Below are positions 1 to 7,400 of a stretch of 15,226 nucleotides of DNA, one piece after another (position 1 is the stretch's first letter; every line of letters begins with the position of its first letter). The translations under genes and the position numbers were made by a program. The stretch is from CAYRTD01 sp964595055 (GTDB taxonomy: Bacteria; Bacteroidota; Bacteroidia; Bacteroidales; GCA-2748055). The stretch covers positions 1-15,226 of the forward strand of contig CAZQOV010000072.1 in the NCBI GenBank assembly GCA_964595055.1, written 5' to 3'. The notes beneath the pieces are model-generated. The model was not told the DNA's origin, did no database searches, and worked only from the letters and a program-made list of their open reading frames with translations.

Positions 1-1
1 G

Positions 2-1165
2 TCCAAACCTCATGTTTACATTGGAACTATTTGTCACGTTGACCATGGTAAAACCACTCTTACTGCTGCTATTACGCAGGTTCTTGCAGAAAAAGGCTGG
101 TCAGAAGTCAGAACTTTCGATTCTATCGATAATGCACCTGAGGAAAAAGAACGGGGGATTACCATTAATACAGCTCACGTTGAATATCAAACAGAGAAGC
201 GTCACTATGCTCACGTTGACTGTCCTGGTCATGCTGACTATGTTAAGAATATGGTAACTGGTGCTGCACAGATGGATGGTGCTATCCTGGTTGTAGCAGG
301 TACAGATGGTCCTATGCCACAGACTCGTGAACATATCCTTCTTGCACGTCAGGTAAATGTTCCGAAAATTGTAGTTTTCCTCAATAAAGTTGACCTTGTT
401 GATGATCCCGAACTTCTGGAGCTTGTTGAAATGGAAGTTCGTGAATTGCTGGACTTTTATGAGTTTGACGGAGATAATGTTCCCGTAATCCATGGATCTG
501 CTCTTGGTGCGCTTAATGGAGAAGCAAAGTGGGTAGAGAAAGTGATTGAACTTATGGCAGCGGTTGATGAATACATACCGATTCCTCCTCGTGATATTGA
601 AAAAGATTTCCTCATGCCGGTCGAAGATGTTTTCTCTATAACAGGTAGAGGTACCGTTGCTACCGGTAGGATTGAAACCGGAGTTATTAAGACGGGTGAA
701 GAAATGCAGATCATCGGTCTTGGTGCTAATAAAATGAAAACAGTTTGTACAGGTGTTGAGATGTTCCGTAAGATTCTCGATACCGGTGAAGCTGGAGATA
801 ATGTAGGACTGTTGCTCAGAGGTATCGACAAGAAGCAGGTAAAAAGAGGAATGGTAATCGCTAAGCCAGGTTCTATTGAGCCTCATACCAAATTTAAAGC
901 TGAGGTTTATGTTCTTAAAAAAGAAGAAGGTGGACGTCATACCCCATTCCATAACAATTACCGTCCCCAGTTCTATCTGAGAACGCTCGACGTTACCGGA
1001 GAGATTCAACTTCCAGAAGGAACTGAGATGGTTATGCCTGGTGATAATGTAACCATTACTGTTAACCTCATTTATCCTGTTGCTATCAATCAGGGTCTGC
1101 GTTTTGCAATCCGCGAAGGTGGTAGAACAGTTGGTGCAGGGCAGGTGATTGAAATTATTGAGTAA
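2..1165 (+). CDS. tuf: Elongation factor Tu, 5'-truncated by the window edge
   Basis: EF-Tu is the cytoplasmic GTPase that carries aminoacyl-tRNA to the ribosomal A site. The frame is open from base 2, and its first codon matches about residue 9 of a Bacteroidota EF-Tu, so roughly eight codons lie outside the window. The internal ATG at 251 is not the start, because the G domain continues upstream of it. Visible GTPase motifs are the P-loop (CHVDHGKT, codons from 32), switch I (ERGITIN), DCPGH (218-232), NKVD (383-394) and SAL (497-505). Domains 2 and 3 follow, with FSITGRGTVATGR, GGRHTPF, YRPQFY and a C-terminal RFAIREGGRTVGAG stretch. The oddity is the P-loop: its first residue, Gly18 in E. 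coli numbering, is read as Cys (TGT at 32-34), and Asn13 is read as Tyr. These may be real substitutions or sequencing errors near a contig end. Identity is certain; in this phylum tuf commonly precedes tRNA-Trp and secE. Confidence 0.98.
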   Translation, partial: SKPHVYIGTICHVDHGKTTLTAAITQVLAEKGWSEVRTFDSIDNAPEEKERGITINTAHVEYQTEKRHYAHVDCPGHADYVKNMVTGAAQMDGAILVVAGTDGPMPQTREHILLARQVNVPKIVVFLNKVDLVDDPELLELVEMEVRELLDFYEFDGDNVPVIHGSALGALNGEAKWVEKVIELMAAVDEYIPIPPRDIEKDFLMPVEDVFSITGRGTVATGRIETGVIKTGEEMQIIGLGANKMKTVCTGVEMFRKILDTGEAGDNVGLLLRGIDKKQVKRGMVIAKPGSIEPHTKFKAEVYVLKKEEGGRHTPFHNNYRPQFYLRTLDVTGEIQLPEGTEMVMPGDNVTITVNLIYPVAINQGLRFAIREGGRTVGAGQVIEIIE

Positions 1166-1187
1166 AACCTAATATTGATAATACCGG

Positions 1188-1223
1188 GTTCAGGTAAATT
1201 TTACCTGAACTTTATTGTCTTTT
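1188..1223 (+). terminator. Hairpin after tuf, possible partial terminator or processing site
   Basis: The arms GTTCAGGTAAA (1188-1198) and TTTACCTGAAC (1200-1210) are perfect reverse complements around one central base. In RNA this gives about 10 bp with a 3-base loop. It starts 22 bases after the tuf stop and is followed by a T-rich but interrupted run (1211-1223, TTTATTGTCTTTT). That fits a moderate intrinsic terminator or a processing stem separating tuf mRNA from the tRNA-Trp transcript. No TAnnTTTG promoter is visible between here and the tRNA, so some read-through is likely. Confidence 0.65.
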
Positions 1224-1235
1224 GGGGAGACAAAC

Positions 1236-1311
1236 ACGGGTGTAGCTCAGTTGGTAGAGCACTGGTCTCCAAAACCAGGTGTCGGGCGTTCGAGTCGCTC
1301 CTCCCGTGCCA
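1236..1311 (+). tRNA. trnW: tRNA-Trp, anticodon CCA, with encoded 3' CCA
   Basis: A full cloverleaf can be folded by hand. Acceptor arms are 1236-1242 and 1301-1307; the D stem is GCTC/GAGC (1245-1248, 1257-1260). The anticodon stem is CTGGT/ACCAG with loop CTCCAAA and anticodon CCA at 1269-1271. The variable loop is GTGTC. The T stem is GGGCG/CGCTC with loop TTCGAGT (1289-1295). The discriminator is G1308 and CCA is encoded at 1309-1311. A1:U72, G5:C68 and G73 agree with known bacterial Trp identity elements. Position 6:67 is a U-U mismatch (T1241, T1302), and C1235 could pair with G1308, lengthening the stem outward. The secE start codon is only 12 bases downstream, so the tRNA is probably cut from a longer transcript. 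Confidence 0.96.
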
Positions 1312-1323
1312 ATTCTTTAAATA

Positions 1324-1518
1324 ATGAAAAGAATAAAAATCTATATTCAGGAAGCTTTTAACGAGCTTATTTATAAAGTAACCTGGCCCAGTTGGAAAGA
1401 TTTGCAGAATTCTGCAGTGATTGTGATGGTGGCCACTGTGATAATTGCTCTTATAATTCTGTTAATGGATCTGGGATTCCAGAATTTACTCAGTTTAATT
1501 TATAGTGCTTTCTTTTAA
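1324..1518 (+). CDS. secE: Preprotein translocase subunit SecE
   Basis: SecE is the small essential membrane subunit that clamps SecY in the SecYEG channel at the inner membrane. The 64-residue product is the short single-span form usual outside the gamma-proteobacteria. It has an amphipathic N-terminal helix (about residues 3-18), the conserved KVTWPSW hinge (18-24) and one clear transmembrane helix (about 31-48), followed by a hydrophobic tail. The ATG at 1324 is the only sensible start and has no Shine-Dalgarno sequence. The gene lies 12 bases after tRNA-Trp and 9 bases before nusG; the secE-nusG-rplK order is almost universal in bacteria and supports the call. Expression probably depends on transcription through the tRNA. 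Confidence 0.97.
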   Translation: MKRIKIYIQEAFNELIYKVTWPSWKDLQNSAVIVMVATVIIALIILLMDLGFQNLLSLIYSAFF

Positions 1519-1527
1519 AAAAGGATT

Positions 1528-2079
1528 ATGAGCGAAATTGAAAAAAAATGGTATGTGTTAAGAGCGATTGGCGGGAAAGAAAAGAAAGTCAAAGAATACA
1601 TCGAGAGTGAAATTTCCCGGTTGGGTCTTAATGACTTTATCTCACAGGTACTTATCCCAACTGAGAAAGTTTATCAAATACGAAACGGGAAAAAGATCTC
1701 AAAAGAAAGAAATTATTTCCCGGGTTATGTACTGGTCGAAGCTGCGCTTGTTGGAGAAGTTAGTCATATCTTAAGAAACATTCCAAACGTTATTGGGTTC
1801 CTCGGATCCAAAGATGAAGAAGAACCCACACCCCTGCGTCAGAGTGAAGTTAACAGAATACTTGGAAAGGTTGATGAATTGGCGGCAGGTGATGAGGAAA
1901 TTAATGTTCCTTTCTTTGTAGGTGAATCGGTTAAAGTTATTGATGGGCCTTTTAATAGCTTCACAGGAATTATAGAAGAAGTGAACGAAGAAAAGAAAAA
2001 ACTGAAAGTTATGGTGAAAATCTTTGGACGAAAAACACCACTTGAACTCAGTTTTATGCAAGTTGAAAAAGAAAGTTAA
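1528..2079 (+). CDS. nusG: Transcription termination/antitermination factor NusG
   Basis: NusG binds the clamp of RNA polymerase, affects pausing, and links polymerase to Rho or to ribosomal protein S10. The 183-residue product is normal length (E. coli 181). The NGN domain spans about residues 6-95, starting with KWYVLRA and holding the PGYV motif at 65-68. A short acidic linker follows, then a C-terminal KOW domain from about 131 (VGESVKVIDGPF, ending near FGRKTPLEL). Paralogous UpxY/LoaP-type NusG proteins exist in Bacteroidota, but the secE-rplK setting identifies this copy as the housekeeping one. The ATG at 1528 lies 9 bases after the secE stop; an AAGGA at 1521-1525 is too close to the start to act as a normal ribosome binding site. 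Confidence 0.97.
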   Translation: MSEIEKKWYVLRAIGGKEKKVKEYIESEISRLGLNDFISQVLIPTEKVYQIRNGKKISKERNYFPGYVLVEAALVGEVSHILRNIPNVIGFLGSKDEEEPTPLRQSEVNRILGKVDELAAGDEEINVPFFVGESVKVIDGPFNSFTGIIEEVNEEKKKLKVMVKIFGRKTPLELSFMQVEKES

Positions 2080-2181
2080 TCTAAAAATATTCAATCCGGA
2101 TAATTGTATATCCCCTGAATGCTTCCTATATGGTTATTGAAGGATTGGAGAACCGGTAATCTGAATAAACAATTTTAAATC
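2080..2181 (+). promoter_or_regulatory. Possible structured leader ahead of rplK
   Basis: This 102-base spacer is much longer than most gaps around it. An 8-bp stem can be drawn between TTCAATCC (2090-2097) and GGATTGGA (2142-2149), with one G-U pair. Directly stacked on it is a 5-bp hairpin, GGATA (2098-2102) with TATCC (2109-2113), loop ATTGTA. No promoter matching the phylum's consensus was seen. In E. coli the rplK-rplA mRNA leader is where L1 represses its own synthesis, so a ribosomal-protein leader is plausible here, but I could not recognise an L1 binding site. The structure is hand-drawn only. Confidence 0.35.
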
Positions 2182-2625
2182 ATGGCAAAAGAAGTAGAAG
2201 GCTTGATCAAATTACAGATTCGTGGTGGGGCCGCAAACCCTTCACCCCCTGTCGGACCCGCATTGGGTGCAAAGGGCGTAAATATCATGGAGTTCTGTAA
2301 ACAGTTCAACGCCAGGACACAGGAACAAGCAGGTAAATTATTGCCTGTAATAATCACGGTGTATAGTGATAAGTCATTTGATTTTATTGTTAAAACTCCA
2401 CCGGTTGCAGTCCAATTGCTCGAAATGGCTAAAGTAAAATCAGGATCTGCCGAATCCAACCGTTTAAAGGTTGCGACAGTATCCTGGGATCAGGTAAAAC
2501 AAATCGCTGAGGCGAAAATGCCCGATCTTAATTGTTTTACTGTCGAATCAGCAATGAAAATGGTTGCAGGAACTGCAAGGAGTATGGGGATTAATGTGAA
2601 AGGCACTTTCCCCTCAAATAATTAA
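2182..2625 (+). CDS. rplK: 50S ribosomal protein L11
   Basis: L11 binds the GTPase-associated centre of 23S rRNA together with the L10-L12 stalk and helps elongation factors work. The 147-residue product has the normal length. The N-terminal domain (about residues 8-65) contains GGAANPSPPVGPALG and the GVNIMEFCKQFNART stretch; the proline-rich part is where thiostrepton-class drugs and stringent-response signals act in other bacteria. The C-terminal rRNA-binding domain (about 70-142) ends in the family signature with AGTARSMGI. The start ATG at 2182 follows an A/T-rich stretch without Shine-Dalgarno. rplA begins 12 bases downstream, so the two are almost certainly co-transcribed. Confidence 0.98.
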   Translation: MAKEVEGLIKLQIRGGAANPSPPVGPALGAKGVNIMEFCKQFNARTQEQAGKLLPVIITVYSDKSFDFIVKTPPVAVQLLEMAKVKSGSAESNRLKVATVSWDQVKQIAEAKMPDLNCFTVESAMKMVAGTARSMGINVKGTFPSNN

Positions 2626-2637
2626 CAAAATTGGACG

Positions 2638-3333
2638 ATGACTAAATTAACAAAAAAAAGGAAGTCAGCTTTAGAGAAAATTGAGACGGGAAAAACATAT
2701 CCACTCAACGAGGCTGCGAAACTGGTGAAGGAAATCAACCAAACAAAATTTGATGCATCTGTTGATTTGGATGTACGTTTGGGTGTTGACCCCAGGAAAG
2801 CAAACCAGATGGTGAGAGGGATTGTGACCCTTCCTCATGGTACAGGAAAAGATGTCCGGGTTTTAGTTCTTTGCACCCCTGAAAAAGAACAGGAAGCAAA
2901 AGATGCAGGAGCCGATTATGTTGGTCTTGATGAATATATTGAAAAAATTGAAAAAGGATGGACCGATATAGACGTGATCATTACGATGCCTCCTGTGATG
3001 GCTAAAATCGGGAAATTGGGACGAGTTTTAGGCCCCCGTGGCCTGATGCCCAATCCCAAAAGTGGTACCGTGACAATGGATATTGGGAAAGCTGTTAAAG
3101 AAGTGAAGATGGGTAAAATTGACTTTAAAGTCGATAAATACGGGATCATCCACTCACCTGTTGGTAAAGTATCCTTCGAGCCGCAAAAAATAGCCGAAAA
3201 TGCGAAAGAATTTATTTCTACCATTATTAAGCTCAAACCCGCGGCTGCAAAGGGGACCTATATCCGCAGTATCTATATGTCAAGTACCATGAGTCCGAGT
3301 ATCAAGTTAGACACTAAAGCAATTGACGTTTAA
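2638..3333 (+). CDS. rplA: 50S ribosomal protein L1
   Basis: L1 forms the mobile L1 stalk of the large subunit, which helps release deacylated tRNA from the E site; in E. coli it also represses its own operon by binding the mRNA leader. The 231-residue product is normal length. The lysine-rich N terminus, the DVRLGVDPRKANQMVRG segment (about 45-61) and the family signature GKLGRVLGPRGLMPNPKSGT (about residues 125-144) are all present. It sits between rplK (12 bases upstream) and rplJ (24 bases downstream), the standard order. Whether it regulates this operon is unknown; the only candidate target in the window is the spacer at 2080-2181. Confidence 0.98.
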   Translation: MTKLTKKRKSALEKIETGKTYPLNEAAKLVKEINQTKFDASVDLDVRLGVDPRKANQMVRGIVTLPHGTGKDVRVLVLCTPEKEQEAKDAGADYVGLDEYIEKIEKGWTDIDVIITMPPVMAKIGKLGRVLGPRGLMPNPKSGTVTMDIGKAVKEVKMGKIDFKVDKYGIIHSPVGKVSFEPQKIAENAKEFISTIIKLKPAAAKGTYIRSIYMSSTMSPSIKLDTKAIDV

Positions 3334-3357
3334 ATTAAATGCGCTAATCTCAGTATT

Positions 3358-3882
3358 ATGAGAAGAGAAGATAAGGATATTATAATTGAAAACCTGAGAC
3401 AGGAAATCTCTGATGCCAAACATTTTTACCTGGCCGATATCTCCGGATTAAATGCCGAAGAAACGTCAAACCTCAGGAAAAAATGTTTTGAAAAGGAGAT
3501 CAAACTGCTCGTGGTTAAGAATACTCTCCTTAGAAAAGCGCTGGAAAAGTTCGATGGCGATTATGATCAGCTTTATGACGTATTGAAAAATTCCACCTCT
3601 GTTATGTTCTGCGAAACCGGTAATGTTCCGGCAAAACTCATAAAAGAGTTTAGAAAAGAACATGAAAAGCCACTTTTAAAGGCTGCATTTGTAGAAGAAT
3701 CCATATATGTCGGAGAAGATCAGCTAGAAGTATTATCCAGCCTTAAATCTAAGGAAGAACTCCTGGGAGATGTTCTATCACTGCTTCAGTCACCAATGAA
3801 GAATGTTGTATCTGCTCTTTCTTCAGGTGGTAATAATCTTGCTGGAGCTCTTAAAACATTATCAGAAAGTAAAGAATCATAA
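3358..3882 (+). CDS. rplJ: 50S ribosomal protein L10
   Basis: L10 is the base of the ribosomal stalk: its N-terminal domain binds 23S rRNA and its C-terminal helix carries L7/L12 dimers. The 174-residue product is of usual size. The rRNA-binding domain includes ADISGLNAEETSNLRKK (about 26-42) and the VVKNTLLRKAL motif (about 52-62). The C-terminal part (about 135-170) is helical, with an Ala/Gly/Leu-rich segment as expected for the L12-binding tail. The gap to rplA is only 24 bases, so there is no room for the long L10 leader found in many other bacteria unless it overlaps rplA. The start ATG has no Shine-Dalgarno sequence. Confidence 0.97.
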   Translation: MRREDKDIIIENLRQEISDAKHFYLADISGLNAEETSNLRKKCFEKEIKLLVVKNTLLRKALEKFDGDYDQLYDVLKNSTSVMFCETGNVPAKLIKEFRKEHEKPLLKAAFVEESIYVGEDQLEVLSSLKSKEELLGDVLSLLQSPMKNVVSALSSGGNNLAGALKTLSESKES

Positions 3883-3907
3883 AAAAAAATTTAAATTTTA
3901 AATAAAA
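3883..3907 (+). promoter_or_regulatory. A/T-only translation start region of rplL
   Basis: All 25 bases between the rplJ stop and the rplL ATG are A or T, with runs of A at both ends and no Shine-Dalgarno sequence. In Bacteroidota, strongly translated genes are known to favour unstructured A-rich upstream sequence. L7/L12 is needed at several copies per ribosome, so this is a sensible place for an especially efficient start. The function is inferred. Confidence 0.5.
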
Positions 3908-4285
3908 ATGGCAGACGTTAAAGCAATCGCAGATCAGTTAGTAGAATTAACCGTTAAAGAAGTAAACGAACTACTTAATATTCTGAAAGAAGAGCATGGT
4001 ATTGAACCTGCTGCTGCAGCTGTAGCTGTTGCCGGACCCGCAACTGGCGGAGAAGGAGCTCAGGCTGAAGAAAAAACTTCTTTTGATGTTATACTTACCG
4101 CTCCGGGTGGAGCTAAGCTCCAGATTGTTAAGCTTGTAAAAGAACTTACCGGTCTTGGACTGAAAGAAGCAAAAGCTGTTGTTGATTCGGCACCATCTCC
4201 AATCAAGGAAGGTGTTACTAAAGATGAAGCAGAATCACTGAAAAAACAATTAGAAGAAGCTGGAGCTGAAGTTGAACTTAAATAG
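3908..4285 (+). CDS. rplL: 50S ribosomal protein L7/L12
   Basis: L7/L12 forms the flexible multimeric stalk that recruits and activates translational GTPases such as EF-Tu and EF-G. The 125-residue product shows the three expected parts. The N-terminal dimerisation domain spans about residues 1-33 (with LVELTVKEVNELL). The Ala/Gly-rich hinge is about 35-55. The C-terminal factor-binding domain starts near FDVIL and contains the conserved KLVKELTGLGLKEAK helix-turn and the terminal VELK. The gene follows rplJ by 25 A/T-only bases and is separated from rpoB by 116 bases that contain an attenuator-like hairpin, which would let it be expressed above the polymerase genes. Confidence 0.98.
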   Translation: MADVKAIADQLVELTVKEVNELLNILKEEHGIEPAAAAVAVAGPATGGEGAQAEEKTSFDVILTAPGGAKLQIVKLVKELTGLGLKEAKAVVDSAPSPIKEGVTKDEAESLKKQLEEAGAEVELK

Positions 4286-4307
4286 GGTTACCTATCATAT
4301 TAATCAG

Positions 4308-4361
4308 GGTTTAGGATTCCTTCCCGGGCATTTTACCGGAACAGGAAACCTAAGCCTTTTT
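4308..4361 (+). terminator. Attenuator-like hairpin between rplL and rpoB
   Basis: A long stem can be drawn starting 22 bases after the rplL stop. The outer 8 bp pair GGTTTAGG (4308-4315) with CCTAAGCC (4349-4356), with one G-U pair. After an A-A mismatch, TTCC (4317-4320) pairs with GGAA (4344-4347). An inner arm pairs TTCC/GG (4321-4327, with C4325 bulged) with CC/GGAA (4336-4341), loop 4328-4335. A TTTTT run (4357-4361) follows at once. This is the form of an intrinsic terminator, but no promoter was recognised between it and rpoB, so partial termination is the best reading. E. coli is known to have an attenuator at the same place. Confidence 0.75.
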
Positions 4362-4401
4362 GCTATTGTATATTGTTAAGTTCACATAATTCCGTATATA
4401 G

Positions 4402-7400
4402 ATGTCGTTAGAGAAAAATAATAACAGAATAAATTTCACTTCAACGAAAAATCAATTGGATTATCCGGATTTTCTTGAAGTGCAACTTAAGTCTTTCAGG
4501 GATTTCTTTCAACTTGAAACTATTCCTGAAAACAGGAGAAATGAGAGCTTATATAAGGTCTTTCAGGAGAACTTTCCCATTTCCGATACCCGGAATAATT
4601 TTGTCCTGGAATTCCTGGATTATTATATAGATCCTCCTCGTTACTCCATCGAAGAATGTATAGAAAGAGGTTTGACCTATAGCGTGCCGCTTAAGGCCAA
4701 ACTAAAATTATATTGTACCGATCCCGAACATGAGGATTTCGATACAGTAATCCAGGATGTTTACCTGGGTACAGTCCCTTATATGACTGAACGTGGCGTT
4801 TTTATTATAAATGGAGCTGAAAGAGTAGTTGTGTCCCAATTGCACCGATCACCCGGTGTGTTTTTCGGACAAAGCTTACATGCCAACGGAACAAAATTAT
4901 ATTCGGCAAGGATTATCCCTTTTAAAGGATCCTGGATTGAGTTTGCAACAGACATTAACAATGTCATGTATGCATATATCGACCGTAAGAAAAAGCTTCC
5001 GGTAACCACACTTCTCAGGGCTATTGGTTACGAGAGTGATAAAGATGTACTCGAAATATTTAATCTGGCCGAAGAAGTCAAAGTCTCCAAATCGGGACTT
5101 AAAAAAGTTATCGGAAGAAAATTAGCTGCCCGTGTTTTGAAAACCTGGGTGGAAGACTTCGTGGATGAAGATACCGGGGAGGTAGTTTCCATCGAAAGAA
5201 ATGAAGTTATCATTGATAGAGAAACTGTTCTTGAAAACGAACATATTGACCAGATAATTGATTCCGGGGCCAAGAATATCCTTTTACATAAGGATACCCA
5301 AAGCATAATTGATTTTGCAATTATCTATAATACCCTGCAGAAAGATCCATGTAACTCTGAAAAAGAAGCTGTACTCCATATTTACCGGCAATTGCGTAAC
5401 TCAGAACCCCCCGATGAAGCAACTGCCCGCGATGTGATTGATAAACTGTTTTTCTCTGATAAACGATACGACCTAGGCGAAGTAGGACGCTATCGACTGA
5501 ATAAAAAGTTGGGTTTGGATACTGATCCTGATATCAAGGTTCTTACCAAGGAAGATATCATCGAAATTATCAAGTATCTCATTGAATTGATCAATTCAAA
5601 AACCGATGTTGATGATATCGACCATCTCAGTAACCGCAGAGTTCGGACGGTAGGAGAACAATTAATGAATCAATTCAGCGTTGGACTGGCCCGTATGGCC
5701 AGAACCATCAGAGAAAGAATGAATGTAAGGGATAATGAGGTATTTACACCTGTTGACCTGATTAACTCAAAGACGCTTTCCTCTGTTATTAATTCATTCT
5801 TTGGTACCAACCAGCTGTCTCAGTTTATGGATCAGACCAATCCGCTTGCGGAAATGACCCATAAAAGAAGGATGTCTGCACTCGGACCGGGGGGATTGTC
5901 AAGAGAGAGAGCCGGATTTGAAGTCCGGGACGTGCATTATACCCACTACGGCCGTCTCTGTCCCATTGAAACCCCGGAAGGACCGAATATTGGTCTGATA
6001 TCTTCCTTATGTGTTTATGCGAAGATTAATGATCTGGGCTTCATTGAAACGCCTTATCGAAGTGTCAGTGACGGAACTGTTAATCTCAGTCATGAAGGCA
6101 TCGTATATCTTAGTGCCGAAGAGGAAGAAGCCAGAACCATAGCCCAGGCCAATGCTCTTATCAAAGATTCCGGGGAATTCGTGAACCAGAAAATTAAAGC
6201 AAGATTTAACGGCGACTTCCCTCTCTCTGATGCTGAAGAGATTAACCTTATGGACGTTGCTCCTAATCAGATCGCTTCCATAGCCGCATCATTGATCCCC
6301 TTCCTGGAGCATGATGATGCGAACAGGGCACTTATGGGATCAAACATGATGCGCCAGGCAGTACCCCTGATTAATCCCGAGGCTCCGATAGTCGGAACAG
6401 GAATTGAATCGGTTGTGGTGAGAGATTCAAGATTACAAATTGTTGCGGAGGGTGATGGTGAAGTTGAATTTGTAGATTCAAATGAAATCGTTATCCGCTA
6501 TATACGATCAGAAGAAGAAAAGTTTGTAAGCTTTGATGACGATACCAAACGCTACAGACTGCCTAAATTTAAGAAGACAAACCAAAATACCTGCATAAAC
6601 CTCGTCCCTATTGTTCGCAAAGGGCAAAAGGTCGAGAAAGGTCAGATCCTTACAGAAGGTTATGCAACCCAACATGGTGAACTTGCCCTTGGGAGAAACC
6701 TGATGGTTGCTTTTATGCCCTGGAAAGGATATAACTTTGAGGATGCCATCGTGGTGTCTGAAAGGCTTGTGCGTGAAGATGTATTTACTTCCATTCATAT
6801 TGATGAATATGTTCTTGAGGTAAGAGATACCAAAAGAGGACTGGAGGAACTGACCTCAGATATTCCCAATGTGAGTGAAGAAGCTACCCGAAATCTGGAT
6901 GAGAATGGATTAATCCGCATTGGTGCTGAAGTAAGTCCGGGCGATATACTGATTGGTAAGATTACCCCCAAAGGAGAGTCTGATCCTTCACCCGAAGAAA
7001 AACTTTTAAGGGCTATTTTTGGTGATAAGGCCGGAGATGTTAAAGATGCCTCCTTAAAGGCCGGACCTTCCCTTTTTGGCGTTATTATTGATAAAAAATT
7101 ATTCTCCAGGACAAACAAAGACAGAAAATCCAAAGCAGGCATTAAACCTATTCTTGATAAGGTTGAAGAAGAATTCAACCGCAAGATGGAAGATCTGAAA
7201 ACAAAGCTTACGGATAAATTGTTTGTTCTTGTGAATGGAAAGACTTCCCAGGGCGTAAAAGATTACTTTAATAAGGATGTAATTCCCAAAGGTCAGAAAT
7301 TCACTCAAAAAACGCTTCTGGATATTGATTATGAGTCGGTTAATCCAAATAAATGGACAACCGATAAAGATAAGAATGATACCATTAAATCGCTCCTTCA

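Noticed and set aside
101..1009. 302-codon open frame on the minus strand inside tuf
   Set aside because: It lies wholly antisense to a certain, highly expressed gene, resembles no protein I know, and long antisense frames are a common by-product of strong codon bias.
1521..1525. AAGGA as a Shine-Dalgarno sequence for nusG
   Set aside because: It lies only two bases from the ATG, too close for normal pairing, and no other gene in the window uses one.
4369..4376. TATATTGT as a possible promoter -7 box before rpoB
   Set aside because: It misses the final TG of TAnnTTTG and I saw no convincing -33 element at the right spacing; too weak in A/T-rich DNA.
5812..5883. Possible rifampicin-resistance changes in RpoB
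   Set aside because: The main contact residues equivalent to E. coli D516, H526 and S531 are wild-type; the remaining differences look like normal variation for the phylum.
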